Source: Mycolicibacterium nivoides (GTDB lineage: Bacteria; Actinomycetota; Actinomycetes; Mycobacteriales; Mycobacteriaceae). From it: a stretch of 64,000 nt of DNA. Positions 43,935-51,937 of this stretch are shown here, in pieces; within the stretch, counting starts at the first letter, position 1; each line of letters begins with the position of its first letter. Location: positions 124,001-188,000 of the forward strand of contig NZ_CP034072.1 in NCBI RefSeq assembly GCF_003855255.1. The letters are read 5' to 3'. The notes beneath the pieces are model-generated. The model was given only the letters and a program-made list of their open reading frames with translations. It ran no database searches and had not been told where the DNA came from. A program made the translations under genes and the position numbers.

Positions 43935-44826
43935 CCGGGTGCTCTTCGAGGTCGATGCGGACCACCGCATCGCCACCATCACGCTGAACAATCCCAAGCA
44001 GCGCAACTCCTATGACGCCGCGATGCGCGACGAGATCGCGCGTTACCTCGACATCGTGGCCGACGACGACGATCTGACCGTGGTTCTGTTGCGCGGTGCC
44101 GAGGGCGTGTTCAGCACCGGCGCCGACATGAACAATGCTTACGGCTGGTACGGCGATCGCGATGAGCGCTCGCGCGAAGAGCAGGGTAGTGGGGCCGAGA
44201 AGGCCTCACGCAAGTCGCGGCCGAGCCAGCGACGCCGACTCACTGTGGACCGCAAGTCTTTTGGCTTCTACCACAACTTCATGGGCTTCCCCAAGGTCAC
44301 CGTGGGCGAGATCGGCGGTTACGCACTGGGCGGTGGATTCGAGATGGCGTTGATGACCGACATCTCGGTGATCGCCCGCGATACCAAGATCGGGATGCCG
44401 GCCACCCGGTTCCTCGGTCCGGCTCTGGGCAGCCTGCACATGTTCTTCCACCGCCTCGGCCCGGTGCTGGCCCGGCGGATGCTGCTCACCGGGGACATCG
44501 TCGAGGCCGGTTCCATCGAGCACCTCGGCGTCTTCACCGACACGTGCGATGCCGATCAGCTGACGGCTCGGGCGCAGTACTGGGCGGCCAAGGCGGCCAA
44601 GATGCCGGCCGACGGGGTCGTGATCGCCAAGGAGGCGTTCCGGCTCGTCGAGCAGAGTCAGGCCTACCAGGGCGAGGAGGTGGCCAGCTACATCTTCCAC
44701 GCCTACGGCACCAACCTGCAGTTCTCGCCGGGTGAGTTCAACTTCGTCAAGACCCGCGCGCAGCATGGCACGAAGGAAGCGTTCCGGCTGCGCGACGAAC
44801 ATTTCCACGTCCCCGAACCGCAGTAG
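43924..44826 (+). CDS. Crotonase-fold protein (enoyl-CoA hydratase family), extended
   Basis: 300 residues, about 40 more than usual because of a charged insertion (about 75-105: GDRDERSREEQGSGAEKASR) after the oxyanion loop EGVFSTGADMNNAYG. GGYALGGGFEMALMTD keeps the first catalytic Glu; the second position is Ala (IGMPATRFLGP). A single acidic residue is typical of crotonases other than hydratases. Overlaps the GntR gene and precedes a thiolase. Confidence 0.85.
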   Translation: MTDDRVLFEVDADHRIATITLNNPKQRNSYDAAMRDEIARYLDIVADDDDLTVVLLRGAEGVFSTGADMNNAYGWYGDRDERSREEQGSGAEKASRKSRPSQRRRLTVDRKSFGFYHNFMGFPKVTVGEIGGYALGGGFEMALMTDISVIARDTKIGMPATRFLGPALGSLHMFFHRLGPVLARRMLLTGDIVEAGSIEHLGVFTDTCDADQLTARAQYWAAKAAKMPADGVVIAKEAFRLVEQSQAYQGEEVASYIFHAYGTNLQFSPGEFNFVKTRAQHGTKEAFRLRDEHFHVPEPQ

Positions 44827-44835
44827 AAACCCGTC

Positions 44836-44850
44836 CTGATACCGTTACAG
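44836..44850 (+). promoter_or_regulatory. Degenerate ACTGTAA-N3-TTACAGT site before the thiolase
   Basis: CTGATA-CCG-TTACAG: a perfect right half and a 4/6 left half with the same 3-bp spacing as the perfect dyads at 60358 and 62590. It lies 28 bp before the thiolase ATG. Assignment rests on similarity to those sites. Confidence 0.4.
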
Positions 44851-44878
44851 AAACACGACATAGCGTAAAGGTGGAACC

Positions 44879-46060
44879 ATGCCAACACCCGTCATCGTGG
44901 GCGCTGCCCGCACAGCGATCGGCCGTTCCTTCAAGGGGACCCTGGTCAACACCCCGCCGGAAACCCTGATCACCACCGTCCTGCCCGAGGTCGTGCGTCG
45001 CGCCGGAATCGCCCCGGAGGCCATCGATGATCTGATCTTCGCCGAATCCAACTACGGTGGCGGCGACATCGCGCGCTACGCAGCCGACGCACTGGGCTGG
45101 CAGTCCGTGCCCGGCCAGGCCGTCAACCGGCACTGCGCCGGATCGCTCACCGCGATCGGGAACGCGTCGGCCCAGATCGGCTCCGGCATGGAGCGGGTCC
45201 TGGTCGCCGGCGGTGTGCAGTCGCTGTCCTCGTCGCCGTTGATGAAGTGGCGGGTTCCGGGATTCGGGCCCGAGATCGAGTTCATCGAGCCGTGGATGAC
45301 CCCGACGCACGTGGAGACCCCTGATGCGCCGATGCGCGACATGTCGATCACGGTCGGCTGGAACACCGCACAGGCCGCCGGGATCACCCGCGAGGACATG
45401 GACGCCTGGGCAGCGCGGTCGCATCAGCGGGCCATCGCCGCGATCGACGCGGGTAAGTTCCTCGACGAGATCGTGCCGTTGAAGGTGAACCAGCCCGACG
45501 GCTCGGTCATCGAGTTCAGCGTCGACGAGCACCCGCGCCGCGGCACCACCGCCGAGAAGCTCGCCGAACTCAAGGTCCTGCACCCGGAGATCGAAGGATT
45601 CTCCATCACCGCGGGCAACAGCAGCGGCACCAACGACGCTGCCGCTGCTGTGGCGCTGGTCGGCGACGACTATGCGGCCGCGGAAAACCTCAACGTGATG
45701 GCCAAGGTCAGGGCGTGGGGCGCGGTCGGTGTCGCCGCTCGTGACACCGGCCTCGGCGGCGTCGAGGTGATCGGCAAGGTCCTGGACCGGGCCGGGCTCA
45801 AGGCCTCGGATGTGGCGCTGTGGGAGATCAACGAGGCGTTCGCCTCGGTGCCGATCGCCGCGGTGCGCAAGTACGGCATCGACGAGGAGCTGGTGAACTT
45901 CTCCGGCAGCGGCTGCAGCCTCGGTCACCCGATCTCGGCCTCCGGTGCCCGCATGGTCACCACCCTGATCTACGAACTGCAGCGCCGTGGTGGCGGTATC
46001 GGCGTGGCCGCGATGTGCGCCGGCGGCGGTCAGGGTGGCGGGCTGGTCATCGAGGTCTAA
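44879..46060 (+). CDS. Thiolase (acetyl-CoA acyltransferase)
   Basis: 393 residues; Cys86 (NRHCAGSLT), GHPISASGARM with the His and CAGGGQG with the second Cys, all intact. Cleaves 3-ketoacyl-CoA to a shortened acyl-CoA and acetyl- or propionyl-CoA. It stands alone between a crotonase gene and a convergent TetR gene, with AAAGGTGG as ribosome-binding site and its own upstream half-operator. Confidence 0.93.
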   Translation: MPTPVIVGAARTAIGRSFKGTLVNTPPETLITTVLPEVVRRAGIAPEAIDDLIFAESNYGGGDIARYAADALGWQSVPGQAVNRHCAGSLTAIGNASAQIGSGMERVLVAGGVQSLSSSPLMKWRVPGFGPEIEFIEPWMTPTHVETPDAPMRDMSITVGWNTAQAAGITREDMDAWAARSHQRAIAAIDAGKFLDEIVPLKVNQPDGSVIEFSVDEHPRRGTTAEKLAELKVLHPEIEGFSITAGNSSGTNDAAAAVALVGDDYAAAENLNVMAKVRAWGAVGVAARDTGLGGVEVIGKVLDRAGLKASDVALWEINEAFASVPIAAVRKYGIDEELVNFSGSGCSLGHPISASGARMVTTLIYELQRRGGGIGVAAMCAGGGQGGGLVIEV

Positions 46061-46073
46061 AGCAGGTGGCCCT

Positions 46074-46116
46074 GCGTCCCCGGCGCGAACATCCGAGAAG
46101 GATGCGCCAGGGACGC
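46074..46116. terminator. Hairpin between thiolase and TetR genes
   Basis: GCGTCCC (46074-46080) pairs with GGGACGC (46110-46116), continued inside by GGCGC/GCGCC and ATCC/GGAT with a small bulge. It lies between convergent genes and could stop transcription from both sides. No U-tract. Confidence 0.55.
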
Positions 46117-46120
46117 GGAG

Positions 46121-46888
46121 TCAGCTGGCCGCGGCCTTGCGGCGGGCAGGTGCCTTCTTGGCCGGTTTACCGGCGTTCGCCTCGATCCGCTGCGCGGCGT
46201 GGTCGAGGATGCACTCCAGGCCGTACTCGAAGTTCTTCTCGTCGGCCGCCCCGATGCGGTGCCCCTCGCTGGTGACCTGTGCCAGCAGCGGGGTCACCTC
46301 GGGGTCGATGACCATGGTCTCTTCGTAGTCGCCGGGCGCGTTGTCGTTGGCCCGGTTCTTCTCGTAGAGGCGGTGCAGCACAACTGACCCGCGGACGTGT
46401 ACCGACACGGCCGAATACGTGTCGAAGGCGTCCTCGACGGACAGTCCGGCCTCGACGAGTCCGGAGATCGCGGTCTCCATCTCCTGCACGCCCAGGCGGG
46501 CGGCGCGCGGGCTCAGCGCCGAGCGAATGAGAATGAGATCACACAGAATGGGGTTACCCATGAAGGCTTTTCGCATGGTCCTGGCGTGGTTGGCCAGTGA
46601 CTCGCGCCAGTCCTTGGCCTCCACGTAGGGGGTGGCGACGACGAACTCACGCAGCGCGCGGTCGGTCATCGCATTGAGCAGGTCGTCCTTCTTGCGGAAG
46701 TACCAGTAGATGCTCGTGACACCGACGCCCAGATGTTTGCCCAGCAGCGGCATGCTGAGGTTGTCGATCGACACCTGCTCGGCGAGTTCGAATGCGCCGT
46801 TGATGATGTCGTCGGGATTGATGGACCCGCGTTCGCGACGTTGACGTTTCTCAGCGGTCGGTTGCTTTGCCACTGCGGGCACCTCCAT
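46121..46888 (-). CDS. TetR-family regulator with basic C-terminal tail
   Basis: 255 residues. Helix-turn-helix about 45-70 (LSMPLLGKHLGVGVTSIYWYFRKKDDLL). The last ~16 residues (KPAKKAPARRKAAAS) are a Lys/Ala/Arg tail like those of mycobacterial nucleoid proteins, unusual for TetR and perhaps increasing non-specific DNA affinity. It is divergent from the 47153 operon; a degenerate ACTGTAA-N3-CTATAGT dyad lies between, so it is the best local candidate for the regulator of the island's shared dyad (inference). Confidence 0.87.
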   Translation of the reverse strand: MEVPAVAKQPTAEKRQRRERGSINPDDIINGAFELAEQVSIDNLSMPLLGKHLGVGVTSIYWYFRKKDDLLNAMTDRALREFVVATPYVEAKDWRESLANHARTMRKAFMGNPILCDLILIRSALSPRAARLGVQEMETAISGLVEAGLSVEDAFDTYSAVSVHVRGSVVLHRLYEKNRANDNAPGDYEETMVIDPEVTPLLAQVTSEGHRIGAADEKNFEYGLECILDHAAQRIEANAGKPAKKAPARRKAAAS

Positions 46889-47091
46889 CGAAATCGAATC
46901 TGCTCAAGTCGTCCCTGTGCCGCGGGTCAATCGCAGGTGAATTTACCGCCGGCCACCACCTGAACTGCGCCTATGCGCGCGTGTCGCGGGGTCTTGTCGC
47001 TGTCAACCTTACCGGTAGCCCTTCCGTGGGTGTCTTCCACCGTTGGCGCCGACGCGTCGCTCGGGCATGGCCGACGGGGTGTCGCCTTTGT

Positions 47092-47108
47092 ACTGTAATC
47101 CCTATAGT
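47092..47108 (+). promoter_or_regulatory. Degenerate dyad / -10 region of the 47153 operon
   Basis: ACTGTAA-TCC-CTATAGT keeps the geometry of the perfect sites (7+3+7) with two changes in the right arm. The right arm contains TATAGT, a good -10 hexamer, 45 bp ahead of the first gene. The rest of this 264-bp gap between divergent genes shows nothing else convincing. Confidence 0.45.
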
Positions 47109-47152
47109 AGGCTTTTCCGGGTTATTGGGCTTCGTGAGCGAAGGGGCAATTG

Positions 47153-47914
47153 GTGTCGGAAGTAGTTCTGCGGGAGCGTCGGGGTCGGACGCTCGTCATC
47201 ACGATCAATCGTCCGGAAGCGCGCAATGCGTTCAATCTTGCGGTGGTCCAAGGGCTCGCCGATGCCATGGACGAACTCGACGACACCCCCGAGTTGTCGG
47301 TGGCCGTCCTCACCGGCGCGGGCGGGAACTTCTGCGCCGGCATGGACCTCAAGGCGTTCGCTTCGGGGGAGCTGCCCTACGTTCCCGGTCGCGGCGCGGG
47401 TTTCACCGAGCGTCCGCCGCGCAAGCCGCTGATCGCAGCTGTCGAAGGGTTCGCGCTCGCCGGTGGGACCGAGCTGGTCCTGGCGACCGACCTCGTGGTC
47501 GCCTCCAAGGTCGCGAAGTTCGGCATCCCCGAGGTCAAGCGTGGTCTGGTCGCCGGGGGTGGTGGCCTGCTGCGGCTGCACCAGCGCATCCCGTACCAGA
47601 AGGCGATGGAACTCGCGCTCACCGGCGACAGCTTCACCGCCGAGGAAGCCGCCGCATGGGGTTTCGTCAACAAGCTGACCGAGCCAGGTGAGGCGCTCGA
47701 CGGTGCGCTCGAACTTGCCGATCGGATCACCGCCAACGGCCCGCTGGCCGTGGCCGTGACCAAGGAGATCATCGCGTCGTCGGCGGAGTGGTCGGCCGAC
47801 GAGATGTGGAAGAAGCAGGGCGAACTGCTCGGACCGGTCTTCTCCTCCAACGACGCCAAGGAGGGTGCGATCGCCTTCGCCGAGAAGCGCGCACCCAATT
47901 GGACCGGTTCCTGA
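47153..47914 (+). CDS. Enoyl-CoA hydratase
   Basis: 253 residues from the GTG at 47153, preceded by AAGGGG. Unlike the other crotonases of the island it has both catalytic glutamates (GGTELVLATD and IPEVKRGL), so ordinary hydration of a 2-enoyl-CoA is likely. Oxyanion loop GGNFCAGMDLKAF. First gene of the operon running through an SDR and a DapA-type lyase; the SDR begins 7 bp after its stop. Confidence 0.9.
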   Translation: MSEVVLRERRGRTLVITINRPEARNAFNLAVVQGLADAMDELDDTPELSVAVLTGAGGNFCAGMDLKAFASGELPYVPGRGAGFTERPPRKPLIAAVEGFALAGGTELVLATDLVVASKVAKFGIPEVKRGLVAGGGGLLRLHQRIPYQKAMELALTGDSFTAEEAAAWGFVNKLTEPGEALDGALELADRITANGPLAVAVTKEIIASSAEWSADEMWKKQGELLGPVFSSNDAKEGAIAFAEKRAPNWTGS

Positions 47915-47921
47915 CGGGTCC

Positions 47922-48716
47922 ATGGATCTCGGATTCGCAGGTGCGGCCACCGTCGTCGTGGGCGGTGGCCGAGGGATGGGCTTCGCGACGGCCCGATGTC
48001 TGGCCGAGGACGGTGCGCGGATCGCGATCGTCGGGCGGTCCCGCGACGTACTCGACGCTGCCGCAACGGAGCTGGCCCGCCTGGGATCGCCGGAGGCGGT
48101 GGCGATCGTCGCCGATACCTCGGACAGCTCCCAGGTCGAGCGGGCCTTCGCCGACGTGGGCGAGCGTTGGGGTGAGATCAACGCGCTGATCAACACGGTC
48201 GGCCCGGGGGCCGCGGGCAACTTCGAGGAGTTGACCGACGACCAGTGGCAGGAAGCGTTCGACGCCGGCCTGATGGGTATGGTGCGCTGCGTGCGTACGG
48301 CGTTGCCGTTGCTGCGCAACGCCGAATGGGCGCGCATCGTCAACTTCTCGGCCCACTCCACCCAGCGGCAGAGCACCCGGCTGCCGGCCTATACCGCGGC
48401 CAAGGCTGCCGTCAACAGCGTGTCCAAGAACCTGTCGTTGTTGCTGGCCAAGGACGAGATCATGGTCAATGTGGTTTCCCCGGGCAGCATCTCGTCGGAG
48501 TCGCTGCGGGGCTGGGCCGGCACGGTGGGTGTCGACGGCGACGACCCGTATGCGTTGATGGCCGCCATCGACGAGCATTTCGGGCATCCCGCCCACCTGC
48601 CCCGTGCCGGACTTCCCAGCGAAATCGGGCCTGTCGCAGCATTTCTCGCATCCAAGCGCAACTCGTACATGACTGGTGCGAATATCAACGTCGACGGCGG
48701 TAGCGACTACATCTGA
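47922..48716 (+). CDS. Short-chain dehydrogenase/reductase
   Basis: 264 residues starting MDLGFAGAATVVVGGGRG. Cofactor motif GGGRGMGFATA replaces the usual TGxxxGxG; catalytic Tyr-Lys in AYTAAKAA and a Ser in FSAHS. The Asn of NAG is changed (INTVGPG). Probably oxidises a 3-hydroxyacyl-CoA or a ring alcohol. 17 bp before the DapA-type gene with its GGAGGAG. Confidence 0.87.
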   Translation: MDLGFAGAATVVVGGGRGMGFATARCLAEDGARIAIVGRSRDVLDAAATELARLGSPEAVAIVADTSDSSQVERAFADVGERWGEINALINTVGPGAAGNFEELTDDQWQEAFDAGLMGMVRCVRTALPLLRNAEWARIVNFSAHSTQRQSTRLPAYTAAKAAVNSVSKNLSLLLAKDEIMVNVVSPGSISSESLRGWAGTVGVDGDDPYALMAAIDEHFGHPAHLPRAGLPSEIGPVAAFLASKRNSYMTGANINVDGGSDYI

Positions 48717-48733
48717 GCCTGGAGGAGCACGAT

Positions 48734-49741
48734 ATGGCGACGGCAGCCGAAGCGCGGGACTGGGCGCGCGGTGCACTGCGCGGAATCGGTGACTCACTCT
48801 ATACCCCGTTCTGCGGAACCGACGGCGACGACATCGACTGGGATGCCTACCGGCACCTGGTGCGCTACTGCGCCGGCGATCTCGGTCACCAGATGCTTTG
48901 GTGTACCAGCGGTTTGGCCGAGTTCTGGGCGCTGACCCTGGCCGAGCGCAAGCAGCTGCTCGAGGTGGCGATCCAGGAGGGACGCCGGGCCAACCCGGAT
49001 GTCGTGGTTCAGGCCTGCACCGCGGCGACGTCGGCCAAGGACTGTCTTGAGCTCACGCTGCATGCCCAGCAGGCGGGCGCCGACATCGTCTACATCCAGA
49101 CACCGATGATGGAGGCGCACGCCGGAGAGGGCGTTCTGCGCTTCTTTCGATACATCGCCGATCGCACGGATATCGCGCTGGGGATGTTCAACTCACCGTC
49201 CTCGGGGTACGTGCTGACACCCGACGAAAGCGCCCGGATCGCCGAGGTCATCCCGGCCGTGTGCGCCACCAAGGAGGGTGCGTTCCGGCCGGCGGCGAGT
49301 CGCCGACTGCATGAGCTGGCGCCGTATCTGGCGGTCTGGGAATGCGACACCACGGTGTACCGGGCCGGCTGGCTCCGGGAGGGCATCGTCTGCCCGGCCC
49401 AGTTGGGCACGGCCGGGTACCTCTATGAGACCCCGCAACGCCGCATCTTCACCGAGTACTGGGATCTGGTGTACGCCGACCGGCTCATCGAGGCGATGGA
49501 CTTCGGCCGTGAGTCCGGGTTGGACCAGTTCAGCCTCGACATGGGGTCCTGGTTCACCTGTTACCCGGGCCGGGCCGACTATTTCACCCACTGGGCCGAC
49601 GCGTTCAAGTACGCGGCCTCGGTGCTGGGCCTGCCCATCGGCGACTACCCGCATTCCCGTCCACCCCAGGCAATGCTGCCGGATGCTGCGAAGACCCAGA
49701 TCGAGACCGCCTATCGAAAGCTCGGTTTGATCGACGCCTGA
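48734..49741 (+). CDS. DapA-superfamily aldolase/hydratase-aldolase
   Basis: 335-residue TIM barrel of the dihydrodipicolinate synthase/N-acetylneuraminate lyase superfamily, which forms a Lys Schiff base with a 2-oxo acid. Schiff-base Lys is in VCATKEGAF. The usual active-site Tyr (YNxP) is replaced: MFNSPSSGY. It is longer than DapA (about 290) at the C-terminus. A lysine-biosynthesis role is unlikely in this operon; a retro-aldol step giving pyruvate from a ring-opened intermediate fits better (inference). Confidence 0.8.
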   Translation: MATAAEARDWARGALRGIGDSLYTPFCGTDGDDIDWDAYRHLVRYCAGDLGHQMLWCTSGLAEFWALTLAERKQLLEVAIQEGRRANPDVVVQACTAATSAKDCLELTLHAQQAGADIVYIQTPMMEAHAGEGVLRFFRYIADRTDIALGMFNSPSSGYVLTPDESARIAEVIPAVCATKEGAFRPAASRRLHELAPYLAVWECDTTVYRAGWLREGIVCPAQLGTAGYLYETPQRRIFTEYWDLVYADRLIEAMDFGRESGLDQFSLDMGSWFTCYPGRADYFTHWADAFKYAASVLGLPIGDYPHSRPPQAMLPDAAKTQIETAYRKLGLIDA

Positions 49742-49790
49742 ACCGCCTTTATGCAGGTCGAAGCGGCAGCGCCAGGCTTGCGGAATGCAC

Positions 49791-49808
49791 TACCGATAGG
49801 TATACAGT
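49791..49808 (+). promoter_or_regulatory. Promoter of the 49853 operon with dyads
   Basis: TACC-GATA-GGTA (49791-49802) is a small inverted repeat. It overlaps ACCGATA-GGT-ATACAGT (49792-49808), which matches the island dyad at 10 of 14 arm positions. TACAGT (49803-49808) is a -10 candidate with TTGCGG (49779-49784) 18 bp upstream. GGGAGG precedes the start codon. Confidence 0.4.
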
Positions 49809-49852
49809 ATGTATGTCTGAACGGCTGGTGTGGCATCGGGAGGTAGCGGCGC

Positions 49853-50674
49853 ATGACGGTCGCTGACAGTGTGGGAACCGAGGCGGTCCTCTACGAGGTC
49901 ACCGACGGAGGGGTTGCGGTGATCACCCTCAACCGTCCCGATCGGCTGAACTCCTGGGGTGCGGACATCTCCGCCGGCGTCTACGCGGGTTTCGATCGCG
50001 CCGAAGCCGATCCGGCGGTCCGGGCGATCGTGCTGACCGGAAGCGGACGCGGGTTCTGCGCCGGCGCCTACATGGGTGCCATGCAAGATCTGGGTGCCAG
50101 CATCAACGAAGACACCGATGTCAGCAAGATCGTCGGCGAACGCCACCCGCACTTTCTCACCGAGCTGCGCACGCCGGTCGTCGCCGCCATCAATGGGGCG
50201 TGCGTCGGCATCGGCCTCACCCACGCGCTGATGTGCGATGTCCGATTCGCGGCGGCCGGCGCGAAATTCGCCACCGCCTTCCCGCGCCGCGGCCTGATCG
50301 GCGAGTACGGCATTACCTGGATCCTGCCTCGACTGGCCGGCTGGGGAGCCTCTGCGGACCTGCTGTTGTCCGGCCGGACATTCTTAGCCGAGGAGGCTCT
50401 CGCGCTCGGGTTGGTGAAAGAGGTTGTCGCGCCTGAGGATCTGCTGACCCGCGCCATGGAGTACGCCGAGGATCTGGCCCGCAACTGCTCGCCGGCTTCA
50501 ATGGCGGTGATCAAGGGCCAGCTCTACGGCGATGCCAATGACAACGTCGCCGACGTCAGCGACCGCGCCGAAAAACTCATGCACGAGTCCATGGTCCGCC
50601 CCGATCTCGTCGAGGGCATCACCGCATTCTTCGAAAAACGGCCCCCCAACTTCCCGCCCCTGAAAGAAGGTTGA
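49853..50674 (+). CDS. Crotonase-fold protein (enoyl-CoA hydratase family)
   Basis: 273 residues: GSGRGFCAGAYMGAM (oxyanion loop), NGACVGIGLTHALMCDVRFA. The first catalytic Glu is replaced (GLTHAL) and the second region reads FATAFPRRGLIGEYG, so neither hydratase acid is in place; Glu of IGEYG could substitute. First gene of a tight operon: crotonase, amidohydrolase, synthetase, amidohydrolase, two dehydrogenases. Confidence 0.85.
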   Translation: MTVADSVGTEAVLYEVTDGGVAVITLNRPDRLNSWGADISAGVYAGFDRAEADPAVRAIVLTGSGRGFCAGAYMGAMQDLGASINEDTDVSKIVGERHPHFLTELRTPVVAAINGACVGIGLTHALMCDVRFAAAGAKFATAFPRRGLIGEYGITWILPRLAGWGASADLLLSGRTFLAEEALALGLVKEVVAPEDLLTRAMEYAEDLARNCSPASMAVIKGQLYGDANDNVADVSDRAEKLMHESMVRPDLVEGITAFFEKRPPNFPPLKEG

Positions 50675-50678
50675 TGAC

Positions 50679-51929
50679 ATGACCGACGCTCCCGAACGGC
50701 TTCCGTACCTCGCCGTCGACGTCGACAACCATTACTACGAGCCGATCGATGCGTTCACCAGGCACCTGCCCAAGGAGTTCCGGAGCCGTGGTGTGCAGAT
50801 GGTGCAAGACGGCAAACGTACGCTGGCGATGTTCGGTGGGACGGTCAACCACTTCATCCCCAATCCCACCTTCGATCCGATCATCGAACCGGGCTGCCTG
50901 GACCTGCTGTTCCGTGGCGAGATCCCCGAAGGGGTGGACCCCGCGTCGCTGATGAAGGTCGACCGTCTCGCTGACCATCCCGAGTACCAGAATCGCGATG
51001 CCCGGGTGAAAGTGCTGGACCGCCAGAGTCTGGAAACCGTGTTCATGCTGCCGACCTTCGCCTGCGGTGTGGAGGAAGGGCTCAAGCACGACATCGAGGC
51101 CACCATGGCCTCGGTGCACGCCTTCAACCTCTGGCTCGACGAGGACTGGGGATTCGACCGGCCCGACGGCCGCTTCGTGTCGGCGCCCATCATCTCGCTG
51201 GCCGATCCCGAAAAGGCTGTCGAGGAAGTCGAATTCGTGCTGAGCCGTGGCGCCAAGCTCGTCTGTGTGCGGCCGGCGCCGGTACCGGGTGCGGTCAGGC
51301 CCCGCTCGCTCGGTGACCCGCTGCACGACCCGGTGTGGGCGCGCCTGGCCGAGGCCGGCGTCCCGGTCGTCTTCCATCTGTCTGACTCCGGGTACATGGC
51401 GGTCCCGGCGTTATGGGGCGGTAGCGGGGTGTTCAAGGGGTTCGGCAAGCGTGATCCGCTCGACATGGTGATCATGGACGACCGCGCCATCCACGACACC
51501 ATGGCATCGATGATCGTGCACCAGGTGTTCACCCGGCATCCCAAGCTCAGGGTCGTGAGCATCGAGAACGGCTCCTACTTCGTCTACCGGCTGATCAAGC
51601 GGCTCAAGAAGGCCGCCAACAACGCGCCGTATCACTTCAAGGAGGACCCGGTCGAGCAGCTGCGCAACAACGTCTGGATCGCGCCGTACTACGAGGACGA
51701 CGTGAAGCTGCTCGCCGACACCATCGGCGTCGACAAGATCCTGTTCGGCTCCGACTGGCCCCACGGCGAGGGGCTCGCGGATCCGACCACGTTCACCGCC
51801 GACATCCCGCAGTTCCCCGAGTTCAGCCTCGAGGACACCCGGATGGTCATGCGCGACAACGCACTAACCCTGCTCGGCGACGTGAACCGGACCGCCCCTG
51901 GTGCCCGGCACCTCACGGTACCGGCGTAG
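50679..51929 (+). CDS. PF04909 amidohydrolase-family protein (large form)
   Basis: 416-residue metal-dependent TIM barrel. N-terminal VDVDNHYYEP stands for the metal-binding D-x-H motif, and FGSDWPHGEG near residue 350 has the catalytic Asp. It is paralogous to the protein at 57418 (shared NHFIPNPTF/TDFIPNPTF and SDxPHxEG). Such proteins catalyse hydrolysis or non-oxidative decarboxylation; linkage to crotonase and synthetase genes suggests a CoA-linked or post-CoA ring-opening or decarboxylation step, not yet assignable. Confidence 0.8.
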   Translation: MTDAPERLPYLAVDVDNHYYEPIDAFTRHLPKEFRSRGVQMVQDGKRTLAMFGGTVNHFIPNPTFDPIIEPGCLDLLFRGEIPEGVDPASLMKVDRLADHPEYQNRDARVKVLDRQSLETVFMLPTFACGVEEGLKHDIEATMASVHAFNLWLDEDWGFDRPDGRFVSAPIISLADPEKAVEEVEFVLSRGAKLVCVRPAPVPGAVRPRSLGDPLHDPVWARLAEAGVPVVFHLSDSGYMAVPALWGGSGVFKGFGKRDPLDMVIMDDRAIHDTMASMIVHQVFTRHPKLRVVSIENGSYFVYRLIKRLKKAANNAPYHFKEDPVEQLRNNVWIAPYYEDDVKLLADTIGVDKILFGSDWPHGEGLADPTTFTADIPQFPEFSLEDTRMVMRDNALTLLGDVNRTAPGARHLTVPA

Positions 51930-51937
51930 TCGCCGGC

